Shown here: piece by piece, positions 24,937-35,376 of the stretch | How the letters are laid out: each line of letters opens with the position of its first letter | How positions within the stretch are numbered: the stretch's first letter is position 1 | Source of the DNA: Myxococcus fulvus | GTDB lineage: Bacteria > Myxococcota > Myxococcia > Myxococcales > Myxococcaceae | Assembly: GCF_900111765.1 (NCBI RefSeq) | Contig: NZ_FOIB01000006.1 | Location: forward strand, 620,001-684,000 | Direction of reading: 5' to 3' | DNA length: 64,000 nucleotides | Notes under the pieces: generated by a model | Database searches by the model: none | What the model saw: the letters and a program-made list of their open reading frames with translations, nothing else | Told to the model about the DNA's origin: nothing | Program-made: the position numbers and the translations under genes

Positions 24937-24952
24937 GTGACGGCGGCGTGAC
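24937..24952 (-). promoter_or_regulatory. GTCAC direct repeat with 11-bp period upstream of the TPR-lipoprotein-phoB-phoR genes
   Basis: On the minus strand the site reads GTCACGCCGCCGTCAC: two GTCAC units 11 bp apart, 58 bases before the first gene of the minus-strand run that ends with phoB-phoR. The same spacing occurs at 7868 in the Pst locus. A Pho-box role is inference. Confidence 0.4.
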
Positions 24953-25043
24953 ATCTTCGCGGTGCTGTGGAACCCGGGCGTGTTGACGCTGGAGGGTCCG
25001 CCTTCTATGTTGCCCGCCCCATTTTGACCGGGAAGTCGCGTAA

Positions 25044-25646
25044 ATGCTCGTAAAGGTTGAACAAATTCATGAGTCCGGGCTGAAGCTGGACGAGCCCATC
25101 GCGCAGGAGCTGCTGAGCGCCGCGCTGGAAGGCGAGTCGTCTGGCCAGGAGACCGGCTTCCGAGTGACGCGGGCCTCCCAGCTCAAGGCGTCGCTGCGCA
25201 AGGTGAGCGGCGGTGTGCTGCTGGAGGGGAAGTTCACCGCCCAGCTGACGGCCCCCTGCAAGCGCTGCCTGAAGGACGTGGAGCTGTCGCTGCCCGTGTC
25301 CTTCACCTTGAACCTGGTGCCCGAGTCGCTGGCCCGCGGGGACGACTTCAAGGACGACGACGAGAAGTCCATGGAGAAGAAGGAGCGGCAGCAGGGCGAG
25401 ACGGGCGGCTCGTTCGAGCTGGATGACGCGGACCAGGAGCTCTTCGACGGCAAGCGCATCGAACTGGACCCCATCCTCCGGGAGCAGTTCCTGCTGGCGC
25501 TGCCGATGAACCTCGTCTGCAAGGACGACTGCAAGGGCCTGTGCTCGCAGTGCGGCATCAACCTCAACGAGGCGACGTGCCAGTGCGACACCAAGCCCGT
25601 GGACCCGCGGCTGGCGAAGCTCAAGGACATCAAGCTCAACAACTGA
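25044..25646 (+). CDS. yceD: DUF177 / YceD-family protein
   Basis: A 200-residue protein of the YceD (DUF177) family, found beside rpmF in most bacteria and implicated in 23S rRNA accumulation. It shows the four-cysteine CxxC pairs seen in many members (CKRC near residue 72; CKDDCKGLCSQCGINL near 166-181) and an acidic, Glu/Asp/Lys-rich linker between (about 95-130). It is followed by a run of hairpins and then by rpmF on the opposite strand, unlike the usual co-directional arrangement. Confidence 0.88.
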   Translation: MLVKVEQIHESGLKLDEPIAQELLSAALEGESSGQETGFRVTRASQLKASLRKVSGGVLLEGKFTAQLTAPCKRCLKDVELSLPVSFTLNLVPESLARGDDFKDDDEKSMEKKERQQGETGGSFELDDADQELFDGKRIELDPILREQFLLALPMNLVCKDDCKGLCSQCGINLNEATCQCDTKPVDPRLAKLKDIKLNN

Positions 25647-25663
25647 AGTCCGGGTGAGGTGCT

Positions 25664-25692
25664 CACGGCCCCGCGCGGTTGGCGGGGTCGTG
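25664..25692. other. GC-rich hairpin after yceD
   Basis: CACGGCCCCGC pairs with GCGGGGTCGTG (one G-U) around a 7-base loop. It is followed by A-rich rather than T-rich sequence, so it may protect the transcript end rather than terminate by itself. Confidence 0.45.
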
Positions 25693-25700
25693 AAAAGAGC

Positions 25701-25738
25701 AAGGGCCGCGACCTCCGGATGCAGGAGGCGCGGCCCTT
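25701..25738. terminator. Bidirectional terminator between yceD and rpmF
   Basis: AAGGGCCGCG-ACCTCC and AGGAGG-CGCGGCCCTT form a long stem with two unpaired positions, flanked by A's on the left and T's on the right. This suits termination of both converging genes. Confidence 0.7.
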
Positions 25739-25740
25739 CG

Positions 25741-25776
25741 CACTGAGGCGACGCTCCCGGGAAGGGAGCGTCAGTG
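25741..25776. terminator. Second hairpin just before the rpmF 3' end
   Basis: CACTGA and TCAGTG flank GACGCTCCC/GGGAGCGTC around a short GGGAA-type loop, nine bases past the rpmF stop on the minus strand. It is probably part of the rpmF termination region. Confidence 0.55.
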
Positions 25777-25784
25777 AGGCAGAC

Positions 25785-25973
25785 TCAGGCCTCGGCCTGG
25801 GGCAGCAGCTCGCGGCCCTTGTACTGGCCACAGGACGTGCAGGCGCGGTGAGGCATCACCGGCTCCTTGCAGTTCGGGCACTTGGTCACCTGCACCGCGG
25901 TGCGCAGGTTGTTGTTCGCCGCACGACGGCGGTCACGACGCATCTTGGAAGTACGCTTCTTGGGGACGCCCAC
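25785..25973 (-). CDS. rpmF: 50S ribosomal protein L32
   Basis: A 62-residue L32 with the canonical GVPKKRTSKMRRDRRRA start and a complete zinc ribbon (CPNC then CTSCG), the zinc-binding C+ form. The C-terminal GRELLPQAEA is a short extension. It assembles into the large subunit near the peptidyl-transferase region. The orientation is notable: it faces yceD and diverges from plsX, whereas these genes are normally in one operon. It must have its own promoter in the 25974-26498 region. Confidence 0.97.
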   Translation of the reverse strand: MGVPKKRTSKMRRDRRRAANNNLRTAVQVTKCPNCKEPVMPHRACTSCGQYKGRELLPQAEA

Positions 25974-26498
25974 GGCTCACCTCTGTCTCACGCGCTGTGC
26001 CGGGGTCCCCGGCTCCCTGCGCAACATGTCGGTCCAAAGCCGGGCTGGGAGCAGTCGAGATCAACTCGCGTACTCCCTGTCCGGCTTGAAAGGCGGCGGA
26101 CCCTAGCGGCTCACAAGGTCCGAGTCAATGAGCGTGTCATGCTATAGCAAGACAAGGCCCATCTCCCGCTCCGCCACTGCGAAAGCGCCCGACGGATACC
26201 TCATGGGGCGCGTCGGGACAACGCCGCTGACGCGCGTCCCATTCTGGCCCCCGCGCGGATCATCCGGGGAGCCCCGGACCGTGGATCCACGCCGCCCGCC
26301 GGGCCGACCTCACCGCAGGTACGGGGCACCGATGCGGAGCGTCTCCCGGGCCGTCGCCCACCTGCTCCCACCCCACGTGGCGGGGCCAGCGATTCGTTGC
26401 CCCCCTGGGAGGTTCCTGGTCTCCTGCGCGCCGCTTCGCGCCCGGAAGGCGCGGGCCGGGTGGGACATGACACGCGCACAGACGAGGGGACGGCAGGG
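25974..26498. other. 525-base divergent region between rpmF and plsX
   Basis: No convincing gene. It should hold the rpmF promoter (minus) and the promoter of the plsX-fab block (plus). A 10-bp palindrome TGCTATAGCA (26140-26149) includes a TATAGC -10-like word, the most AT-rich point of the region. A plus-strand open frame at 26128-26502 has non-protein composition and was rejected. Confidence 0.5.
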
Positions 26499-27560
26499 AT
26501 GAGGCTGGTCCTGGACGCGATGGGGGGCGACCATGCCCCGGCCGCTCCGGTGGAGGGCGGCGTGCTCTTCGCCCGCGCCCACCCCGAGCACCAGGTCGTC
26601 CTGGTGGGGGACACCGCGCGGGTGACGCCCCACCTGGGCCGGGGGCTGCCGCCGCCGAACCTCCGGGTGCACCACGCCTCGGAGGTGGTGGAGATGGACG
26701 ACCACGCCTCCACGGCCTTCCGCCGCAAGCGCGACTCGTCCCTGCGCGTGGGCTTCGAGCTGGTGCGCGACGGCCACGCGGACGCGCTCGTCTCCGCGGG
26801 CAACTCCGGCGCGGTGATGGCGGGCGGCCTGATGACGCTGGGGCGGCTGCAGGGCGTGGAGCGTCCGGCCCTGGCCGCGCTCTTCCCCGCGCTCAAGGGC
26901 GGCGGGCGCTGCCTGCTGCTGGACGCGGGCGCCAACGTGGACTGCAAGCCCTCGCACCTGGCCCAGTTCGCCGTGCTGGGCGAGGCCTACGTGCGCCTGC
27001 GCATGGGCGTCTCGCGCCCCCGGGTGGCGGTGCTCTCGAATGGAGAAGAGGCCTCCAAGGGGACCCCGCTGACGCGCGAGGCGAGCGACCTCCTGCGCCA
27101 GTCGGACCTGGACTTCGCCGGCTACGTCGAGGGCAAGGACCTGTTCTCCGGCGACGTGCAGGTGGTGGTGACGGACGGCTTCACCGGGAATGTCGTCCTC
27201 AAGACATCCGAGGGCGTGGGCATGGGCGTCATCGGCCTGTTGCGGCAGGCCATCGAGAAGCGGGGCGGCCTGTCGGAGAAGCTGGGCGCGATGCTGCTCC
27301 AGCCCGCCCTGGCGGGGCTGCGCAAGATGGTGGACTACGCCGAGGTGGGCGGGGCGCCCCTCCTGGGCCTGCGCGGGGTGGGCATCGTGGCCCATGGCCG
27401 CTCGTCCCCTCGCGCCATCCACAACGCGCTGGGCGCCGCGCTGGCCACCGCCCAGGCAGGACTGCAGGAGGAGTTGACGCGATGCATCGCCCGTGCCGCG
27501 TCCTGGCTGCCTGCCCACCCGAGGGGAAAAAAGGGGACAGAGCAATCGGTTTCCGATTAG
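26499..27560 (+). CDS. plsX: Phosphate acyltransferase PlsX
   Basis: A 353-residue PlsX, which makes acyl-phosphate from acyl-ACP for phospholipid synthesis at the membrane surface. The N-terminal LVLDAMGGDHAP, the SAGNSGAVMA motif, DAGANVDCKP and the GFTGNVVLKTSEG segment are all present. The C-terminal dozen residues (after AHPRG) diverge from the usual end. It starts the fatty-acid block. In many genomes fabH follows plsX; here 198 non-coding bases and then fabD follow. Confidence 0.95.
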   Translation: MRLVLDAMGGDHAPAAPVEGGVLFARAHPEHQVVLVGDTARVTPHLGRGLPPPNLRVHHASEVVEMDDHASTAFRRKRDSSLRVGFELVRDGHADALVSAGNSGAVMAGGLMTLGRLQGVERPALAALFPALKGGGRCLLLDAGANVDCKPSHLAQFAVLGEAYVRLRMGVSRPRVAVLSNGEEASKGTPLTREASDLLRQSDLDFAGYVEGKDLFSGDVQVVVTDGFTGNVVLKTSEGVGMGVIGLLRQAIEKRGGLSEKLGAMLLQPALAGLRKMVDYAEVGGAPLLGLRGVGIVAHGRSSPRAIHNALGAALATAQAGLQEELTRCIARAASWLPAHPRGKKGTEQSVSD

Positions 27561-27758
27561 AGAGCGGACGCCTGGGCATTGGGCTGCGACGGGTCTCCTC
27601 GAGGTGACGTCAGGACCGGCTGGAGACAGGGCGCGCCCCACGACTCGCGACGTCGGGTGAGTGCTTCCCGGCGGCAGGCCGTGGCCCGGGGGATGTCGGC
27701 GCGAAGGCGCCCGATGTCACAGGACGGATTTGGACGTATCAGGAGGCAGAGACCGCAC

Positions 27759-28691
27759 ATGGCGAAGGTCGCATTCGTGTTTCCCGGGCAGGGCAGCCAG
27801 GCCGTCGGGATGGGCAAGGACCTCTTCGAGAAGTTCCCCGAGGCCCGCGCCGTCTTCGAGGCCGCGGACGACGCGCTCGGAGAGTCGCTCTCCAAGCTCT
27901 GCTTCGAGGGACCAGAAGACGCGCTGAAGCTCACGGCCAACACCCAGCCGGCCATCCTGACGGTGTCGGTGGCGGCGCACGCGGTGTTCGCCAGGCGCGG
28001 TCCCCCGGCGGCCTTCGTGGCCGGCCACTCGCTGGGCGAGTACTCCGCGCTGGTGGCCGCGGGCGCCATGTCGCTGGGCGACGCGGTCCGGGCCGTGCGC
28101 GCGCGCGGCACCTTCATGCAGGAGGCGGTGCCCGCGGGCGTGGGCGCCATGGCGGCGGTGCTGGGGCTGGAGCCGACCAAGGTGAAGGCGGCGTGTGACG
28201 CGGCGGCCGAAGGGCAGGTGGTGTCGCCGGCCAACTACAACTCGCCCGAGCAGACGGTGATTGCCGGCGACGCGGCGGCGGTGGAGCGCGCGGGCGTCAA
28301 GTGCAAGGAGGCCGGCGCCAAGCGGGTGATGCCGCTGCCCGTCTCCGCGCCCTTCCACTGCGCGCTGATGGAGCCGGTGAAGCCCCGGCTCGCGGCGGTG
28401 CTGGGCGGCGTGAAGCTGTCGGCGCCGTCGGTGCCGGTGGTGACGAACGTGGAGGCGCGGCCCAACCAGGACGTGTCCCGCGTGGTGCCGCTCTTGCTCG
28501 AGCAGGTGAGCGCGCCGGTGCGCTGGATTGAATGCGTGGAGGCGCTCAAGGCCGAGGGCGTCACGCGCGTGGTGGAGCTGGGGCCGGGCAAGGTGCTGTG
28601 CGGGCTGGTCAAGCGCATCACCAAGGACATCGAAACCTTCAACGTCGAGGACGCCGCGAGCCTGGAGAAGGTGCTCGCGGCGCTGGGGTGA
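27759..28691 (+). CDS. fabD: Malonyl-CoA:ACP transacylase
   Basis: A 310-residue FabD that moves malonyl from CoA to ACP. It has FVFPGQGSQAVGMG at the start, the catalytic Ser in VAGHSLGEYSALVAAGA, the conserved Arg in RAVRARGTFMQEA and the catalytic His in APFHCALM. AGGAGG lies 12 bases upstream of the ATG. It precedes fabG by four bases, so they are co-transcribed. The 198-base gap before it has no gene. Confidence 0.97.
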   Translation: MAKVAFVFPGQGSQAVGMGKDLFEKFPEARAVFEAADDALGESLSKLCFEGPEDALKLTANTQPAILTVSVAAHAVFARRGPPAAFVAGHSLGEYSALVAAGAMSLGDAVRAVRARGTFMQEAVPAGVGAMAAVLGLEPTKVKAACDAAAEGQVVSPANYNSPEQTVIAGDAAAVERAGVKCKEAGAKRVMPLPVSAPFHCALMEPVKPRLAAVLGGVKLSAPSVPVVTNVEARPNQDVSRVVPLLLEQVSAPVRWIECVEALKAEGVTRVVELGPGKVLCGLVKRITKDIETFNVEDAASLEKVLAALG

Positions 28692-28695
28692 GCGC

Positions 28696-29442
28696 ATGAG
28701 CTTCAAGGACAAGGTGGTGCTGGTGACGGGTGGCTCGCGCGGCATCGGCCGGGCGTGTGCGGTGGCCTTCGCGAAGGCGGGCGCCTCCACGGTCATCATC
28801 AGCTACGCGGGCAACGAGGCCGCGGCCCAGGAGACGGTGGGCATGCTCACCGCCGCCGGCGCCAAGGCGCAGTCCGTGCGCTTCGATGTGTCGGACACCG
28901 CCGCGTGCGCCGCCGCCATCGAGGGCATCGTCAAGGAGCACGGCCGGCTGGACGTGCTCGTCAACAACGCGGGCATGGCCGTGGACGGCCTGGTCATGCG
29001 GGTGAAGGACGACGACTGGGACAAGCAGCTCGACGCCAACCTGCGCGGCCCCTTCGCCCTCATCCGGGCCGCCAGCCGGCCCATGATGAAGCAGCGCTCG
29101 GGCGCCATCGTCAACGTCACCTCCGTCGTGGGTGACATGGGCAACCCCGGCCAGTCGGCCTACTCGGCGGCCAAGGCGGGCCTCGTGGGCCTGACGAAGA
29201 CGGTGGCCAAGGAGCTTTCCAGCCGGGGCATCCGGGTCAATGCGGTTTCGCCCGGGTTCATCAGCACGGACATGACGGCCCATCTGAACGACGAGCTGCG
29301 CCAGAAGATGGTGGAGGGCATCCCGCTGGGGAGGCTGGGCAACCCGGAGGAGGTGGCCCAGGCCGTTCTCTTCCTCTCAGGTGACGCTTCCTCCTACATC
29401 ACCGGCGAGGTCCTCAAGGTCAACGGCGGCATGTACATGTAA
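28696..29442 (+). CDS. fabG: 3-oxoacyl-ACP reductase
   Basis: A 248-residue short-chain dehydrogenase. The NADPH site is [15 protein letters not shown] is at about 88-91, the catalytic Ser is in NVTSVVG, and YSAAKAG carries the Tyr/Lys pair. The C-terminal [16 protein letters not shown] is typical of FabG and fixes the assignment within the SDR superfamily. It performs the first reduction of each fatty-acid elongation cycle. It is spaced four bases from fabD and about 100 from acpP. Confidence 0.96.
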   Translation: MSFKDKVVLVTGGSRGIGRACAVAFAKAGASTVIISYAGNEAAAQETVGMLTAAGAKAQSVRFDVSDTAACAAAIEGIVKEHGRLDVLVNNAGMAVDGLVMRVKDDDWDKQLDANLRGPFALIRAASRPMMKQRSGAIVNVTSVVGDMGNPGQSAYSAAKAGLVGLTKTVAKELSSRGIRVNAVSPGFISTDMTAHLNDELRQKMVEGIPLGRLGNPEEVAQAVLFLSGDASSYITGEVLKVNGGMYM

Positions 29443-29546
29443 CCCAAGGTTGGATTGCCAGCGGGCGTGGGATATACCGCGCCGGCTTTCGACAGGGCTC
29501 GGGAAGCCTTCCGGGCCTACATCTGGTTCCTGGAGGGTTCAGCATT

Positions 29547-29789
29547 ATGTCGACGTCCGCTATTGAGACCAAGGTCAAGAACATCATCGCCGACCAGCTC
29601 GGCGTGGGAGAGGACGAGATCAAGCCCGAGTCGTCCTTCATCGAGGACCTTGGTGCCGACAGCCTCGACATCGTCGAGCTCGTGATGGCGATGGAAGAGG
29701 AGTTCGAGGTCGAGATTCCCGACGAGGAGGCCGAGAACATCAAGACCGTTGGCGACGCCATCAAGTACGTCACCGACCACAAGAAGTAG
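29547..29789 (+). CDS. acpP: Acyl carrier protein
   Basis: An 80-residue, strongly acidic ACP. The phosphopantetheine attachment Ser lies in [18 protein letters not shown], exactly as in type II fatty-acid ACPs. The start segment [17 protein letters not shown] is typical. It carries growing acyl chains between the Fab enzymes. It sits between fabG and fabF with gaps of about 100 and 84 bases, which may contain its own promoter because ACP is needed in excess. Confidence 0.97.
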   Translation: MSTSAIETKVKNIIADQLGVGEDEIKPESSFIEDLGADSLDIVELVMAMEEEFEVEIPDEEAENIKTVGDAIKYVTDHKK

Positions 29790-29873
29790 ACAGCACACTG
29801 TGTGCCGGGGGGCGGGGTGACGCCGCGTTGAAGCGCGGCGTCCCCGGCGTCTCAGGCGCCACCGGAGAGGACC

Positions 29874-31130
<1,257 letters not shown>

Positions 31131-31154
31131 CCGGCAGGCGAGGAGGTACCCCGC

Positions 31155-31598
31155 GTGAAAGTCATTCTCGCTTCGGACCACGCGGGCCTGGAGCTCCGCC
31201 AGGAATTGGTGGCGGCGCTCCAGGAGCGGAAGGTGGCCCACGAGGACGTGGGGCCCTTCGCTCGGGACTCGGTGGACTACCCGGACTTCGCCGCGCGCGT
31301 GGCGAAGGCGGTGACGTCCGGCGAGGCCACGCTGGGCGTGCTGGTGTGTGGCACCGGCATCGGCATGAGCATCGTCGCCAACAAGCACCGGGGCGTTCGC
31401 GCGGCCCTGTGCACCACGGAGTTCGAGGCCCGGATGGCGCGGGCCCACAATGACGCCAACGTGCTGTGCCTGGGCCAGCGCGTAGTGGGGGCCGGCGTGG
31501 GCCGGGCCATCCTGGAGGCGTTCCTCGGCACGGCGTTCGAGGGCGGTCGCCACGAGCGCCGCGTTCAGAAGATTCGCGAGGCCGAGTCCCAGGGCTAG
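31155..31598 (+). CDS. rpiB: Ribose-5-phosphate isomerase B
   Basis: A 147-residue RpiB/LacAB-family sugar isomerase interconverting ribose 5-phosphate and ribulose 5-phosphate. The start [11 protein letters not shown], the catalytic Cys in [16 protein letters not shown] and the Arg-rich C-terminal [10 protein letters not shown] are diagnostic. It is often found next to glyA, as here (39 bases), and the pair feeds one-carbon and nucleotide metabolism. The GTG start follows a GAGGAGG. Confidence 0.94.
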   Translation: MKVILASDHAGLELRQELVAALQERKVAHEDVGPFARDSVDYPDFAARVAKAVTSGEATLGVLVCGTGIGMSIVANKHRGVRAALCTTEFEARMARAHNDANVLCLGQRVVGAGVGRAILEAFLGTAFEGGRHERRVQKIREAESQG

Positions 31599-31636
31599 CG
31601 GCCTTCGCAGTACCCGTCGTCGTGAGGAGATCAGCC

Positions 31637-32893
31637 ATGGAGAACACCCGCACTCTGGCCGAGGTGGACCCCGAGATTGCCCAGGCCGTGCGTCATGAGA
31701 CCGAGCGCCAGGAGCAAGGCCTGGAGCTGATCGCCTCGGAGAACTTCGTCAGCCCCGCGGTGATGGAGGCGGTGGGCTCGGTGCTCACCAACAAGTACGC
31801 GGAGGGCTACCCCGGCAAGCGCTACTACGGCGGCTGCGAAGTGGTGGACGTGGTGGAGAACCTCGCCATCGACCGCGCGAAGCAGCTGTTCGGCGCGGAC
31901 TTCGTCAACGTGCAGGCGCACTCGGGCAGCCAGGCGAACATGGGCGCGTACATGGCGCTCATGAAGCCCGGTGACACCATGCTGTCGCTGGACCTGAACT
32001 CCGGCGGCCACCTCACCCACGGCGCCACGTTCAACTTCTCCGGCAAGCTCTACAAGGTCGTCCACTACGGCCTGACGCGCGAGACGGAGACCATCGACTT
32101 CGCCCAGGTGCGGCAGCTGGCCCTGGAGCACAAGCCCAAGGTCATCGTCGTGGGCGCCAGCGCCTACCCGCGCACGCTCGACTTCGCGAAGTTCCGCGAA
32201 ATCGCCGACGAGGCGGGCGCCTCCATGATGGTGGACATGGCGCACATCGCGGGCCTGGTCGCCGCCGGCGTGCACCCCTCGCCGGTGCCCTTCGCGGACA
32301 TCGTCACCACCACCACGCACAAGACGCTGCGCGGTCCGCGCGGTGGCCTGGTGATGGGCAAGGAGCCGTACGCGAAGTCCATCAACAGCCAGATCTTCCC
32401 CGGCATCCAGGGCGGCCCGCTGATGCACGTCATCGCCGGCAAGGCCGTGGCCCTGCGCGAGGCGCTGACGCCGGAGTACAAGGCGTACCAGAAGCAGATC
32501 GTCGCCAACGCGCGGGCGCTTTCGGAGGCGCTCCTGTCCGCGGGCCTGCGGCTGACGTCCGGCGGCACCGACAACCACCTGATGCTGGTGGACCTGCGGC
32601 CCAAGAAGCTGACGGGCAAGGTGGCCGAGGCGGTGCTCGACAAGGCGGGCATCACCGTGAACAAGAACATGATTCCGTTCGACCCGGAGAAGCCGATGGT
32701 GACCTCCGGCGTCCGGGTGGGCACGCCCGCCATCACCACGCGCGGCATGCGCGAGGCCCAGATGGCCACGGTGGGCAAGCTCATCGGCGCCGCGCTGGAC
32801 TCGGCCCAGGACGACGCCGGGCTCGCGCGCATCCGCGGGCAGGTGAAGGAGCTGGCCCAGAGCTTCCCGCTGTACGCCTCGCGTCTGAAGTAG
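31637..32893 (+). CDS. glyA: Serine hydroxymethyltransferase
   Basis: A 418-residue PLP enzyme converting serine and tetrahydrofolate to glycine and methylene-THF. It shows [23 protein letters not shown], the PLP lysine in [15 protein letters not shown] and the C-terminal [14 protein letters not shown]. The ATG at 31637 has GAGGAG ten bases upstream and matches the usual N-terminus. It is cytosolic and central to one-carbon supply. nrdR follows after 42 bases, a common neighbour order. Confidence 0.97.
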   Translation: MENTRTLAEVDPEIAQAVRHETERQEQGLELIASENFVSPAVMEAVGSVLTNKYAEGYPGKRYYGGCEVVDVVENLAIDRAKQLFGADFVNVQAHSGSQANMGAYMALMKPGDTMLSLDLNSGGHLTHGATFNFSGKLYKVVHYGLTRETETIDFAQVRQLALEHKPKVIVVGASAYPRTLDFAKFREIADEAGASMMVDMAHIAGLVAAGVHPSPVPFADIVTTTTHKTLRGPRGGLVMGKEPYAKSINSQIFPGIQGGPLMHVIAGKAVALREALTPEYKAYQKQIVANARALSEALLSAGLRLTSGGTDNHLMLVDLRPKKLTGKVAEAVLDKAGITVNKNMIPFDPEKPMVTSGVRVGTPAITTRGMREAQMATVGKLIGAALDSAQDDAGLARIRGQVKELAQSFPLYASRLK

Positions 32894-32935
32894 CTCGCCG
32901 CTCGTTACGCCGACAGGAGCTTCTCTCCCGCCTCC

Positions 32936-33436
32936 ATGCGTTGCCCGTTCTGCCAGGATGCCGAAAACAAGGTCATCGACTCGAGAGAGTCACACGAGGG
33001 CTCCGTCATCCGGCGGCGCCGCGAGTGTCTGGCCTGCAAGCGCCGCTTCACGACGTACGAGCGGGTGGAGGAGCTCTACCCGCTCATCGTGAAGAAGGAC
33101 GGCCGGCGGGAGGCATTCGACCGCGAGAAGATCGTCAGCGGCCTGAAGAAGGCCTGCGAGAAGCGCCCCGTCTCCGCCGACAAGCTGGAGGAGACGGTGG
33201 TGGCCATCGAGCGGCTCTTGCAGGGCATGGGCGAGAAGGAGATCAACTCGTCCGTCATCGGCGAGGAGGTCATGCGCCGGCTGCAGCAGATGGACGAGGT
33301 GGCCTACGTGCGCTTCGCCTCCGTGTACCGCAGCTTCCGCGACATCTCCGAGTTCCTGCACGAGCTGAAGGACCTGCTCGAGGACCAGGAGCGCGAGCGC
33401 AAGTCGAAGCCGCTCCTCCCGGGTCAGGGCAGTTGA
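32936..33436 (+). CDS. nrdR: Transcriptional repressor NrdR
   Basis: A 166-residue NrdR, the ATP/dATP-sensing repressor of ribonucleotide reductase genes. The N-terminal zinc ribbon is complete (MRCPFCQ, then [12 protein letters not shown]), followed by an ATP-cone (about 50-140, [14 protein letters not shown]). The C-terminal tail is basic. No nrd gene or obvious NrdR box was seen in this window, so it acts in trans. It is 10 bases ahead of ribD, as in many proteobacteria. Confidence 0.96.
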   Translation: MRCPFCQDAENKVIDSRESHEGSVIRRRRECLACKRRFTTYERVEELYPLIVKKDGRREAFDREKIVSGLKKACEKRPVSADKLEETVVAIERLLQGMGEKEINSSVIGEEVMRRLQQMDEVAYVRFASVYRSFRDISEFLHELKDLLEDQERERKSKPLLPGQGS

Positions 33437-33446
33437 GGGAGGACGG

Positions 33447-34610
33447 ATGAGGCTGCTCACGCGGGCAAAGCTCGAAGCCACGAGGGCACCCCGGGCGAAG
33501 CGGGCGGCGGACTTCGACCGCGCGGTGGCCGAGTTCTTCATGCGCATCGCCCTGGAGGAAGCCTCCAAGGGCCTGGGCCGCACCAGCCCCAACCCCGTGG
33601 TGGGCGCGGTGCTGGTGAAGGGCGGCCGCATCATCGCCCGCGGCTACCACAAGAAGGCGGGCACCGCGCACGCGGAGGTGGTGGCGCTGGAGGCCGCCGG
33701 CGCCAAGGCGCGGGGCGCGGACCTCTACTCCACGCTGGAGCCGTGCGACCACTACGGCCGCACGCCGCCGTGCAGCCTGGCCATCATCGAGGCGGGCGTG
33801 CGCCGCGTCTTCTGCGGCTCCGCGGACCCCAACCCGAAGGTGAGCGGCAAGGGCGTGGCGCGCATGCGCCGCGCGGGCGTGAAGGTCGTCACCGGCGTGC
33901 TCCAGGCGGAGGCCGACAAGCTCAACCGCCCCTTCTTCAAGCTCATCCGCACGGGCATGCCCTGGGTGACGCTGAAGGCCGCCGCGACGCTGGACGGCAA
34001 GCTGGCGACGGCGACGGGGGACTCGCGCTGGGTGACGGGCGAGAAGGCGCGCGAGTGGGTGCACCGGCTGCGCGACTCCGTGGACGTCATCCTGGTGGGC
34101 GCCAACACCGTGCGCCACGACGACCCCAAGCTCACCACGCGGCTGCCCGGTGGCGGCGGCAAGGACGCGCTGCGAGTGGTGGTGGACAGCCGCCTGCGCC
34201 TGTCGCCGCGCTACACCGTCTTCAACCAGAAGAGTTCCGCGCGCACCATCATCGCGACGCTGGAAGACCCCGAGGGCCGCAAGGCCCGGCGCTTCCTCGC
34301 CCAGGGCGTGGAGGTGTGGCAGGTGCGCCCCAAGGCGGACCGGGTGGACCTGAAGGCGCTGCTGCGCCGGCTTGCCCGCTCCGGCCACAACCACGTGCTC
34401 GTGGAGGGCGGCGCGGAGATGTACGGCTCCTTCCTGCGCGAGAAGCTGGCGGACGAGCTGGCGCTGTTCCTGGCGCCCAAGCTGCTCGGTCGCGAGGGCA
34501 TGTCGTGGGCCGGGGACCTGGGCGTGAAGGAGATGGCCCAGGCGCTCGCGGTGAAGGACCTCACCTTCGAGCAGCACGGCCCGGACATCCTGCTCCAGGC
34601 GCTGCTCTAG
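33447..34610 (+). CDS. ribD: Bifunctional riboflavin deaminase/reductase RibD
   Basis: A 387-residue enzyme for the second and third steps of riboflavin synthesis. The N-terminal deaminase domain has the zinc motifs (TAHAEVVAL, then LEPCDHYGRTPPC). The C-terminal reductase domain begins near 175 (KAAATLDGKLA, SRWVTGEKAR, LVEGGAEMYGSFL). The first 30 residues are a basic extension before the usual start; an internal ATG near residue 32 (MRIALEEASKGLG) begins at the conserved domain, so the start could be later. Confidence 0.95.
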   Translation: MRLLTRAKLEATRAPRAKRAADFDRAVAEFFMRIALEEASKGLGRTSPNPVVGAVLVKGGRIIARGYHKKAGTAHAEVVALEAAGAKARGADLYSTLEPCDHYGRTPPCSLAIIEAGVRRVFCGSADPNPKVSGKGVARMRRAGVKVVTGVLQAEADKLNRPFFKLIRTGMPWVTLKAAATLDGKLATATGDSRWVTGEKAREWVHRLRDSVDVILVGANTVRHDDPKLTTRLPGGGGKDALRVVVDSRLRLSPRYTVFNQKSSARTIIATLEDPEGRKARRFLAQGVEVWQVRPKADRVDLKALLRRLARSGHNHVLVEGGAEMYGSFLREKLADELALFLAPKLLGREGMSWAGDLGVKEMAQALAVKDLTFEQHGPDILLQALL

Positions 34611-34716
34611 CCGCCGCGCGCCCATCAGCGGGGTGCATGGTGTCGGTGAATGACGGACACATCGGCGCGCCGGACGAGGGCGACCTGGGGGGCCGTTCGT
34701 TATAAGCCTGGGCATC

Positions 34717-35376
34717 ATGTTCACCGGGCTCATTCAGGACATCGGCAGGGTGGAGCGCGTCATCCCGGGTGGGATGACGGACTTGTGGATTCGCACGGCG
34801 CTGGGGGCCTCGGGCTTCGCGCTGGGCGAGTCGATCGCCGTGGATGGCGCGTGCCTCACGGTGGTGGAGCGGTCGGGGGACACCTTCCGGGTGCAGGTGG
34901 CGCCGGAGTCACTCCGGCGCACCACGCTGGATGGGGTGCGGCCCGGGGACCGGGTCAACCTGGAGCGGGCGCTGGCGCTGGGGGACCGGCTGGGCGGGCA
35001 TCTGGTCTCCGGGCACGTGGACCAGGTCAGCTCGGTGCTGGAGACCTACCCGGAAGGGGGCTCGTGGGTGATGGTGTTCGGCCTGCCGGAGTCCCTGGCG
35101 CCGTACTTCATCGAGAAGGGTTCGGTGGCCATCGACGGCATCAGTCTGACGGTCAACAGCGTGGGCGCGGACCGCTTCGGGGTGCAGCTGATTCCGGAGA
35201 CGCAGGAGCGCACCACCTTGCGGGCCAAGGCGGTGGGGGCCCGGGTCAACCTGGAGGCGGACCCGATTGGGAAGTACGTGGCCCGGCTGTTCTCGCTCCA
35301 GCGCGGGCAGGTGGGCGCTTCCCCGGGTGGGGTGACGGAGGCGGCCGTCCGGGCGGCGGGCTTCGGCACGCCGTAG
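34717..35376 (+). CDS. ribE: Riboflavin synthase, alpha subunit
   Basis: A 219-residue trimeric riboflavin synthase with two lumazine-binding repeats. The first starts MFTGLIQDIGRV and carries GACLTVVE; the second carries LVSGHVDQVSSVLE and ISLTVNSV. It dismutates two lumazines to riboflavin. It is separated from ribD by about 105 bases with no FMN riboswitch recognised. In many operons ribBA would follow; here ribH comes next after 40 bases. Confidence 0.95.
   Translation: MFTGLIQDIGRVERVIPGGMTDLWIRTALGASGFALGESIAVDGACLTVVERSGDTFRVQVAPESLRRTTLDGVRPGDRVNLERALALGDRLGGHLVSGHVDQVSSVLETYPEGGSWVMVFGLPESLAPYFIEKGSVAIDGISLTVNSVGADRFGVQLIPETQERTTLRAKAVGARVNLEADPIGKYVARLFSLQRGQVGASPGGVTEAAVRAAGFGTP

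Noticed and set aside
26128-26502. 124-residue plus-strand open frame ending at plsX
   Set aside because: Arg/Pro/Ser-rich without domain, no good ribosome-binding site; treated as the promoter region of plsX and rpmF.
34611-34716. Possible FMN riboswitch before ribE
   Set aside because: The conserved FMN-element segments could not be found by eye; too short for the usual aptamer.
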